Source: an uncultured Collinsella sp.
GTDB taxonomy: Bacteria > Actinomycetota > Coriobacteriia > Coriobacteriales > Coriobacteriaceae
Assembly: GCA_900550785.1 (NCBI GenBank)
Contig: URTL01000063.1
Span: 1 to 10,559 of the forward strand
Length of the DNA: 10,559 nt
Reading direction: 5' to 3'
The translations under genes were made by a program, and so were the position numbers. The notes under the pieces were generated by a model. That model was given only the letters and a program-made list of their open reading frames with translations, made no database searches and was not told where the DNA came from. Numbering within the stretch: the first letter of the stretch is position 1; every line of letters starts with the position of its first letter. Of this stretch, positions 4,633-10,559 are shown piece by piece.

Positions 4633-6594
4633 CTAGTTGGTCGTACCGGAATCGTCACCCGTGCCCGAGCCAGAGCCCGAACCCGAGCCAGAAAGTGCGA
4701 CTGTTAGCGTGATCGTGCTGTCGGTGGACTGCTTGCCGGTGGGGGAGACGCCCGTAACGGTGGCATCCTCGTTACCGCTCACGGGATTGCCGTTCTGGTC
4801 ACAGAAGCCGATGTTATAGAAGCCGGCGTTGTTGAGCGCGGTAACGGCGGCGGAAATGCTCTTGCCGTACAGGTTGCCCGGGACGGTGGCCTTGCCGGAC
4901 TTCTTGGCGATGACGACGGTAATCGTGGCGCCGGGCTTCTGCTTGCCGCTGGGGTTCCAGCTGATCACGGTGCCCTCGGTAACCGAGTCGTTCTCCTGGT
5001 AGCTCACGTCGACACCAAAGCCTGCCATATCGAGGGCGTTGCGCGCCTGGGCCTCGGTCATGTCGGTCAGGTCGGGGACGGACGTGGTATCCGGGCCGCT
5101 CGAGACCTTGTACGAGATGGTCGTGCCCTTCGCGACTTCCTTACCGGCTTCGGTGCCCTGCTCAAAGACCTGGCCCTCATCAGCCTCGTTGGCCTCCTCG
5201 GAGGCGTTGCCCTTCAGGCCAACGCTTGCCAGTGCGGCTTCTGCTTGGTCCTTGGTCAGGCCGACAAGTTTGGGAACCTCAACCTTTTCGGAGGGCTTGG
5301 GGCCCTTGGAGATTACCAGGTTCACCTTGGTGCCCTTGGTCTTCTTGGTGTTGCCGTTGGGCGTCTGCTCGGCGACCTTGCCCTCGTCGACATCGTCGTT
5401 GTAGCTTTGGTCGATGGTGCCGACCTCGAGGCCGGCTTCCTTGATCAGCTCGACGGCAGTCTGCTGGTCCTTGCCCAGCACATCGGGCACGGTGACCTGC
5501 TCGCCGCCAAAGAGTCCTGTGGCAAAGGCCACCACGATGCCGATGACGGCAACGGCTGCCACCACGGCGGCGATGATCTTGTTCTTGTTGGATTTGGGCT
5601 CTTCGACCTCGTAGGAGCCGGTGGAGCCCGAAACCGAGCTACGGGCGGTATTCTGGCCGCTTACGCCCGAGACGGGACGCACCATGGCGCGCGTCTGATC
5701 GGAAAGCTCGCGAGTCTTGGTGGCGCCCAACTCACCGGGGGCACCGATGATGCGCGTGGGCTCCGAGACGTTGACGGCACGGCCCGACAGGTAGCTGTTG
5801 AGCACCTGACGCAGCTCGTCGGCGGTCTGGAAGCGGTTTGCGGGGTCCTTCTCCATGCACTTGAGGATGATGCGCTCAAGGTCGGCGTCGACACCGGAGT
5901 TGATCTGGCTCGGCGGAATAGGCAGCTCGTTGACCTGCTTGAGTGCGACCGAGATAGCGTCGTCACCGTCAAAGGGGACGCGGCCGGTGGCGCACTCGTA
6001 CATCACGACGCCCAGCGAGTAGATATCCGAGGTGGGGCCGAGGTTCTGACCACGGGTCTGCTCGGGGCTGACGTAGTGGGCGGTTCCCAGCACGTTGTTG
6101 TCTTGCGTGAGGTGGCTGTTCTTGGCGCGCGCGATGCCAAAGTCCATCACCTTGATGTTGCCGTCGGGCAGCACCATGATGTTCTGCGGCTTAATGTCGC
6201 GGTGGATGATCTCGTGCTTGTGGGCGACCGAAAGCGCGGAGCTGATCTGCGAGCCGATCTGCGCGACCTTCTTGGGGTCGAGGGCGCCGTGGCTCTTGAT
6301 GCCGCTCTTAAGGTCGGTACCGCGCAGGTACTCCATGACGATGTAATAGGTGTCGCCGTCCTTGCCCCAATCGTAGACGCCCACGATATAGGGGGAGGAG
6401 AGGCCGGCTGCTGCCTGGGCCTCCTGCTTAAAGCGTGCGGCGAAGGTCGCGTCGCCAGCATACTGCGGCAGCATGATCTTGACGGCAACCGTGCGGTCGA
6501 GGACCTGGTCCTGTGCACGGTAGACGGTCGCCATGCCGCCTGTTCCCACCTTATCCTTGAGGAGGTATCTTCCCCCGAGGACCCTCTGTTCCAT
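4633..6594 (-). CDS. PASTA-repeat Ser/Thr protein kinase (PknB/PrkC type)
   Basis: 653-residue membrane receptor kinase. The cytoplasmic kinase domain (about 9-270) has the glycine loop GTGGMATVY (17-25), ATP lysine K39, catalytic HRDIKPQN (131-138, Asp133), DFG (151-153), SPEQ (176-179), and Arg264 near the domain end. A Ser/Thr-rich juxtamembrane stretch leads to one membrane segment (about 340-362). Outside lie four PASTA repeats (about 367-431, 438-500, 505-573, 579-644), which in this family bind muropeptides or lipid II, then a Gly-Ser tail. It should phosphorylate cell-wall and division proteins, opposed by the PP2C phosphatase of the same cluster. The start is ATG 6594, giving MEQRVLGGRY, as AGGAG sits 5 nt upstream; ATG 6609, five residues longer, lacks such a site. 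The activation loop has Asp165 where mycobacterial PknB has a phosphorylated Thr. Resemblance to PknB is strong, but orthology was not tested. Confidence 0.95.
   Translation of the reverse strand: MEQRVLGGRYLLKDKVGTGGMATVYRAQDQVLDRTVAVKIMLPQYAGDATFAARFKQEAQAAAGLSSPYIVGVYDWGKDGDTYYIVMEYLRGTDLKSGIKSHGALDPKKVAQIGSQISSALSVAHKHEIIHRDIKPQNIMVLPDGNIKVMDFGIARAKNSHLTQDNNVLGTAHYVSPEQTRGQNLGPTSDIYSLGVVMYECATGRVPFDGDDAISVALKQVNELPIPPSQINSGVDADLERIILKCMEKDPANRFQTADELRQVLNSYLSGRAVNVSEPTRIIGAPGELGATKTRELSDQTRAMVRPVSGVSGQNTARSSVSGSTGSYEVEEPKSNKNKIIAAVVAAVAVIGIVVAFATGLFGGEQVTVPDVLGKDQQTAVELIKEAGLEVGTIDQSYNDDVDEGKVAEQTPNGNTKKTKGTKVNLVISKGPKPSEKVEVPKLVGLTKDQAEAALASVGLKGNASEEANEADEGQVFEQGTEAGKEVAKGTTISYKVSSGPDTTSVPDLTDMTEAQARNALDMAGFGVDVSYQENDSVTEGTVISWNPSGKQKPGATITVVIAKKSGKATVPGNLYGKSISAAVTALNNAGFYNIGFCDQNGNPVSGNEDATVTGVSPTGKQSTDSTITLTVALSGSGSGSGSGTGDDSGTTN
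4664..4693 (-). repeat. Hexanucleotide repeat coding the Gly-Ser tail of the kinase
   Basis: Five degenerate 6-bp units (CCCGAG, CCAGAG, CCCGAA, CCCGAG, CCAGAA) in tandem, read on the minus strand as alternating Ser-Gly codons just before the acidic C-terminal end. Such a tract could vary in copy number between strains without changing frame. Confidence 0.75.
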
Positions 6595-6726
6595 TCCTGC
6601 TCCTAACATAACTATTCGCTCAACGATGTGTGTAGTACCAAATGTATGGCCGCTGGGGCCGTGTGGCGCGTTGTCGCTAGCTCATCGGCCGCGGCGCGTC
6701 CCAAGTATCCGCTTTGATCACGGGCA
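6595..6726 (-). other. Intergenic spacer between the RodA-PBP fusion and the kinase
   Basis: 132 bp, much wider than the 16-bp gap in front of the fusion gene. No clear terminator and no well-formed promoter pair was found; on the minus strand the AT-richer end near the kinase could hold a weak promoter. The kinase ribosome site AGGAG (plus-strand 6600-6604) is the only supported element. Confidence 0.5.
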
Positions 6727-9597
6727 TCACGCTCCCTGTGCGGCGAGCGCCGCGGTCAGGACGATGCCGGCGATCTTGGCCGCCTCGACGTCGTGTTTGT
6801 CGTAATCCTCCAGGGCCACCGAGATGGCAACCGTGGGTGAATCGTAAGGTGCAAAGCCAACAAACATAGAGTTGACGTTGGTGCCGCCGATCTCGGCCGA
6901 ACCGGTCTTGCCGGCAACCTTGACGCCCGGAATCTGGGCATCGGTGCCGGTACCGGACTGGACGACGGCGAGCATGGCCTGCTTGACCTGGTCGGCCGTG
7001 GCAGAGCTGACAGCCTGGCCCAGCGAGCGGGACTGCGTGGTCTTAACCACGGTTCCGTCCGGGGCGAGTATCTGGGACACAAAGAACGGGTCCATGACCA
7101 CGCCGCTGTTGGCGATAGCCGCAGCGATCACGCAATTCTGCATAACGGTGGTCTGCGGGCCAGGCGTGTGGTCCATGCCGACGGGCTGTCCGGCGCCTGC
7201 CCAAGCGGTCTCCCATTCGGTCATAAGCGACGGGTCGGCCATGATGGAAGCCGCGGTGGTCAGATCCTGGCCGAGCTTTTGACCGTAGCCAAAGGCGTTG
7301 GCAAACTGGACGAGCGAGCTGGCGCCGACCTCGTTTGCCACCTGGCCAAAGACGACGTTGGACGACACGGCGAAGGCCTGCTGCAGGCTGATGGTGCCGT
7401 AGCTCTCGTTGGCATCGTTGGTGACCGGCGCGTTGCCAATATCCATGGAGCCGGGCGCCTGGTACGTGCTGGTAAGGCTGGCGGTGCCGGTCTCGAGCGC
7501 CGCGGAGAGTGTGACGACCTTAAAGGTCGAGCCCGGGGTGTAGAGCGCGTCCATGGCGCGGTCGTACATGGAGCCGTCCTCGCCGCCGCCCGACTGGAGC
7601 AGCGCATCGATGTTGGTGTTGTCGTAGGTGGGCGAGCTCGCGCACGCAAGGACCGCACCGGTGCGCGGATCCATGACCACCACAGCGCCCTTAAAGCCCT
7701 TGAGCGCCTGCTCGGCAGCCGTCTGGATGCGCGAGTCGATGGTGAGCTTGGCGGTATTGCCCGGCTGGGTCTGCCCCGCGAGCGACGCGATGGCGTTGTT
7801 CCAGCTGGAGTAATCCTTGGAGCCGGTGAGCGTATCGTTCATGACGCTCTCGATGCCGGCGGTGCCGTATTGCTGGCTCACGTAGCCCACCACGTGCGCG
7901 GCCATGTTGCCGTTGGGGTAGGAACGGGCGTAGGTGCCGTCCTCCTGCTGCAACGACTCGGCTAGCGTCACGCCGTCGGACGTGATGATGGAGCCACGCT
8001 GGATGTACTTGGAGCGGGCGATGGTGTGGTTGTTGGTCGGCATGTCCTGATAGTCCTTCGCCTTGATGACCTGGACATAGGTGAGGTTGCCGATAAGGAT
8101 GGCGAACAGCGCCGTGAAAGCAAACACGGCACGAGTCAGACGGTTGGCAAGTGCCACGCGGCCGAGCACGCCGGACTCTGGCGTGTCGAGCAGGCGACGA
8201 CGCATGCGAGAGCCCGCGGAGTGGTTGCCGTGGCTGTAGGAAGGTGCGCTGGCAAAACGCGTACCGGTCGGGGCGACGGCGGATGCGACCTGGTCATCGG
8301 TGATGGCGGCCATGGTGCCGGTGCCGGTGAGCTCGGCTTCGCGTCCGGTTGCCTCGTCGCCGGCGCGCAGCAGTAGCGCGACGATGATAAAGCTCGCCAG
8401 CAGCGAGGAGCCGCCCTGGCTCATAAAGGGCAGGGTGACGCCAGTCAGCGGGATCAGGCGGGTTACGCCGCCAACGATTAAGAATGCCTGGAAGCTGATG
8501 GCCGCCGTAAGGCCGGTCGCGCTAAAGGCGGCAAGGTCGGACTTGGCGCGGGCGGCCGTGGTGAGGCCACGCACGGCAAAAAGCATAAACAGGATGAGCA
8601 CGGCGCCGCCGCCCAAAAGGCCCATTTCCTCGCCGATGGCCGAGAAGATAAAGTCGGACTCGACGACGGGGATGTTGTTTGCCATGCCGTTGCCGATGCC
8701 GACGCCAACCAGGCCACCGTCAGCCAGCGAGTAAAGTGACTGTACGATCTGGTAGCCCTGGCCCTGGGCGTCCTTAAACGGATCGACCCAGACCTGAAAG
8801 CGCACCTGCACGTGCGACAGGAACTTGTAGGCGCCCACGGCTCCAACGGCCAGCAGCGCAAGGCCGATGATGACGTACGAAAAACGTCCCGTGGCAACAT
8901 AGAGCATCAGCAAAAAGATGGTGTAGAACAGGACGGCCGAGCCCAGGTCGCGTTCGAAGACGACGATGAGCAGGCACACGCCCCACACGGCAAACAGCGG
9001 CAGCAGCAGGCGGAAGCGCGGAATCTTGAGGCCCAGGATCTTGCGGTTGGAGATGGAGAGCAGCTCGCGGTTCTCGGCCAGATAGCCTGCCAGGAACAAG
9101 ACGATGAAGACCTTGGCGAACTCGCCAGGCTGGATGGTGAAGCCCGCGATGCGAATCCACAGCTTGGAGCCCGAGATCGTGGTGCCGATAAAGATCGGCA
9201 GCATCAGCAGGATGATGCCGATAATGCCAAAGGTGTACTTGTAGCGCATGACCACGTCGAGGTTCTTAACCAGTGCGAGCGTTCCCACCATGAGCGCCAC
9301 CGAGACAAACAAGATGATGAGCTGCGAGATGGCGAGGTCGGGGGCCAGGCGCGTCACGAATGTGATGCCGATGCCCGAGAGCACAAAGACGATGGGCAGG
9401 ATGGCGGGGTCGGCGCCGGGCGCCAGGATGCGCACGGCGATATGCGCCGCGGCGAAGGCGGCGAACAGGCCGATCGGCACGGCGAGCGTCTCAAAGGAAA
9501 CCGTGGCACCCGCGGTGAGCACGTACATCGCATAGAGCAGGATGACGGGGAACGCCGAGGCGATGAGCAAGAGCAGTTCGGTGTTGCGGCGACTCAT
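6727..9597 (-). CDS. RodA/FtsW-type SEDS glycosyltransferase fused to class B penicillin-binding protein
   Basis: 956-residue polytopic protein joining two enzymes usually made separately. Residues about 1-412 are a whole SEDS peptidoglycan polymerase close to actinobacterial RodA: many membrane segments, SIQPGEF-like FTIQPGEFAK (153-162), FERDLGS (214-220), VESDFIFSAIGEE (312-324) with Asp315 as likely catalytic residue, and GGVTRLIPLTGVTLPFMSQGGSS (376-398, key GG and RLIPLTG). A hydrophilic linker (about 412-485) leads to a membrane segment (about 489-508) and a class B PBP: SxxK at 690-693 (Ser690 nucleophile), SSN at 745-747, KTGS at 897-900. The catalytic motifs of both halves are intact. 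ATG 9597 is used because AAAGGGAG stands 8 nt upstream, overlapping the phosphatase stop; a longer frame adds 42 Pro/Arg-rich residues out of the upstream gene and is rejected. It would polymerise and cross-link glycan for elongation or septation; which one is uncertain. Confidence 0.93.
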   Translation of the reverse strand: MSRRNTELLLLIASAFPVILLYAMYVLTAGATVSFETLAVPIGLFAAFAAAHIAVRILAPGADPAILPIVFVLSGIGITFVTRLAPDLAISQLIILFVSVALMVGTLALVKNLDVVMRYKYTFGIIGIILLMLPIFIGTTISGSKLWIRIAGFTIQPGEFAKVFIVLFLAGYLAENRELLSISNRKILGLKIPRFRLLLPLFAVWGVCLLIVVFERDLGSAVLFYTIFLLMLYVATGRFSYVIIGLALLAVGAVGAYKFLSHVQVRFQVWVDPFKDAQGQGYQIVQSLYSLADGGLVGVGIGNGMANNIPVVESDFIFSAIGEEMGLLGGGAVLILFMLFAVRGLTTAARAKSDLAAFSATGLTAAISFQAFLIVGGVTRLIPLTGVTLPFMSQGGSSLLASFIIVALLLRAGDEATGREAELTGTGTMAAITDDQVASAVAPTGTRFASAPSYSHGNHSAGSRMRRRLLDTPESGVLGRVALANRLTRAVFAFTALFAILIGNLTYVQVIKAKDYQDMPTNNHTIARSKYIQRGSIITSDGVTLAESLQQEDGTYARSYPNGNMAAHVVGYVSQQYGTAGIESVMNDTLTGSKDYSSWNNAIASLAGQTQPGNTAKLTIDSRIQTAAEQALKGFKGAVVVMDPRTGAVLACASSPTYDNTNIDALLQSGGGEDGSMYDRAMDALYTPGSTFKVVTLSAALETGTASLTSTYQAPGSMDIGNAPVTNDANESYGTISLQQAFAVSSNVVFGQVANEVGASSLVQFANAFGYGQKLGQDLTTAASIMADPSLMTEWETAWAGAGQPVGMDHTPGPQTTVMQNCVIAAAIANSGVVMDPFFVSQILAPDGTVVKTTQSRSLGQAVSSATADQVKQAMLAVVQSGTGTDAQIPGVKVAGKTGSAEIGGTNVNSMFVGFAPYDSPTVAISVALEDYDKHDVEAAKIAGIVLTAALAAQGA

Positions 9598-9605
9598 AAG
9601 CGGCA

Positions 9606-9613
9606 CTCCCTTT
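9606..9613 (-). promoter_or_regulatory. Ribosome binding site that sets the RodA-PBP fusion start
   Basis: On the minus strand AAAGGGAG lies directly after the phosphatase stop codon (9614-9616) and 8 nt before ATG 9597, supporting translation from MSRRNTELLL, and suggesting that ribosomes ending the phosphatase could restart here. Confidence 0.7.
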
Positions 9614-10559
9614 CTAATTCTTATCGGAGGCTTCGGCCTCGGCTGACTGTTCGGCGGTTTTCTCGGAATCTGACTCGGATGTGGATTCCTGATCGGTGTT
9701 GTCGCGAATCGTTTGCGCGTCAATCACCTGACGGGTCTGCTCCTCGTCAATCTGATGGCGGTACTTGGAAATGGTGTCCTGCGCATCGTCGACGCTCGTT
9801 TGTGGAATGCCTGCCTTCAGGCGGTTTTGCGTGTCTTCGGGCAGGTCGGACAGCTTGATGCTGGTTTCGCTCTCGAGCCAGTGGAGCTCGACCCCGAGCG
9901 TCTTGCCGGGTAGGCCGCGCCAGACGGCGACATTGCCGTGGTAGGTTCCCAAGTAATAGGAGCCGGTGACGCCCGTGTATGCCCAGATGCCTGCTACCAG
10001 CACAAAGACAAGGGCCAAGATGGAGGCGATGGTGACATTGCGGCGTCGGACGCGTTTTGCCTCGCGCATGACGCCGTCGTCGACCAGATCGACGACCACC
10101 ACGGTCACGTTGTCGTGGCCGCCGGCGGCGAGCGCCGCGTCCACCAAGTTGTCGACACAGATCTGTGCGCTCGAAGACTGCGTGGCGATGTTCTCGATAT
10201 CGCTATCGGGAATCATGCTCGAAAGACCGTCGGAGCACAGAATCAGGCGGTCGCCTTCCTCGATGTGCAGGGTAAAGTGGTCGGCATACATGGCGGGATC
10301 CGAGCCCAGCGCGCGGGTGATGACCGAGCGGTTGGGGTGGACGCGAGCCTCGTCTGCCGTAATTTCGCCGGCGTCCACGAGCTCCTCCACGTAGGAGTGG
10401 TCGCGGGTCACGCGGATGAGCGTACCCTCGTGGAGCAGGTAGGCGCGCGAGTCGCCCACGTGGGCGATGGCGAGCGTGTCGTTTTCGATGTAGGCACAGG
10501 TGGCCGTGCACCCCATGCCGGGTTTGCCCAGGCCGTTGAGGGCGGCCTCGATCACGGCG
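9614..10559 (-). CDS. PstP-like PP2C Ser/Thr phosphatase with membrane anchor (N-terminus cut off)
   Basis: The frame runs off the right edge without a secure start, so the first part of the catalytic domain, including its first metal-binding motif, is missing. Numbering from the GTG codon at 10555, the visible PP2C motifs are GMGCTA (13-18), AHVGDSRAYLL (31-41), RSVITRALG (76-84), ILCSDGLSSMI (105-115, Asp109 a metal ligand) and GGHDN (145-149, Asp148 a metal ligand). A basic RRRNV leads to one membrane segment (174-193), then about 120 extracellular residues with a YYLGTYHGNVAVWRGLPG-like start resembling the external domain of mycobacterial PstP, and a Ser/Glu-rich acidic end. It would dephosphorylate the PASTA kinase and its targets in a manganese-dependent way. 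Its stop is 16 bp before the SEDS-PBP start, so they are surely cotranscribed. In mycobacteria the corresponding gene also precedes rodA. Confidence 0.93.
   Translation of the reverse strand, partial: AVIEAALNGLGKPGMGCTATCAYIENDTLAIAHVGDSRAYLLHEGTLIRVTRDHSYVEELVDAGEITADEARVHPNRSVITRALGSDPAMYADHFTLHIEEGDRLILCSDGLSSMIPDSDIENIATQSSSAQICVDNLVDAALAAGGHDNVTVVVVDLVDDGVMREAKRVRRRNVTIASILALVFVLVAGIWAYTGVTGSYYLGTYHGNVAVWRGLPGKTLGVELHWLESETSIKLSDLPEDTQNRLKAGIPQTSVDDAQDTISKYRHQIDEEQTRQVIDAQTIRDNTDQESTSESDSEKTAEQSAEAEASDKN

Noticed and set aside
4370..4636. 88-codon plus-strand frame spanning the tRNA
   Set aside because: It runs through the tRNA and both terminators and has no family resemblance.
5245..6606. 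453-codon plus-strand frame opposite the kinase gene
   Set aside because: Low-complexity, Asp/Gly/Leu/Val-rich mirror of a GC-rich gene; the minus-strand kinase has all catalytic motifs.
9598..9723. N-terminal extension of 42 residues on the RodA-PBP protein
   Set aside because: It overlaps the phosphatase coding end in another frame, is Pro/Arg-rich as expected of a shifted frame, and ATG 9597 has a proper ribosome site.
8812..9858. 348-codon plus-strand frame opposite the RodA half and the phosphatase end
   Set aside because: Crosses two real minus-strand genes, is compositionally extreme (Glu/Asp/Gln/Arg) and has no domain.
1..10559. CRISPR array, insertion sequence, prophage or toxin-antitoxin genes
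   Set aside because: No regular repeat-spacer pattern, transposase or phage-type protein was seen on either strand.

Overview
The window looks like chromosomal DNA of a high-GC member of the Coriobacteriia (Actinomycetota), most likely Collinsella or a close relative. This is inferred from gene content and recalled protein resemblance; no database was searched. The reasons are a mycobacterial-style cluster of PP2C phosphatase, RodA, PbpA and PASTA kinase on the minus strand, beside a Firmicutes-style mannose-family PTS operon and an NiFe-hydrogenase maturation gene on the plus strand.

Layout. Positions 1-187 hold the C-terminal end of a [4Fe-4S] protein, followed by hypA (222-650). An AT-rich, non-coding stretch of about 335 bp (651-987) forms the upstream region of a PTS operon: fused EIIAB (988-1977), EIIC (1996-2814) and EIID (2831-3751). 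After a terminator-like inverted repeat that overlaps a possible promoter comes a DUF956 gene (3872-4270), a family that commonly accompanies mannose-family PTS genes. A long palindrome of unknown role (4279-4347) precedes tRNA-Arg(CCT) (4406-4481). Two back-to-back terminators (about 4493-4525 and 4541-4580) separate this rightward block from the leftward block.

The leftward block, read on the minus strand from the right edge, is: a PstP-like PP2C phosphatase (9614-10559, N-terminus cut off), a 956-residue protein that joins a whole RodA/FtsW-type SEDS glycosyltransferase to a whole class B penicillin-binding protein (6727-9597), and a Ser/Thr kinase with four extracellular PASTA repeats (4633-6594). 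In mycobacteria the matching genes run pstP-rodA-pbpA-pknA-pknB. Here rodA and pbpA are one open reading frame and no second kinase is present.

How they work together. The kinase and phosphatase are expected to sense cell-wall precursors or muropeptides and set the phosphorylation state of cell-wall and division proteins. The fused enzyme would polymerise glycan strands and cross-link them within one polypeptide. The PTS genes would import and phosphorylate a hexose, with HPr and enzyme I encoded elsewhere. The most notable items are the SEDS-PBP fusion, an Asp at a normally phosphorylated Thr of the kinase activation loop, the promoter/terminator overlap before the DUF956 gene, and the unexplained palindrome upstream of the tRNA.
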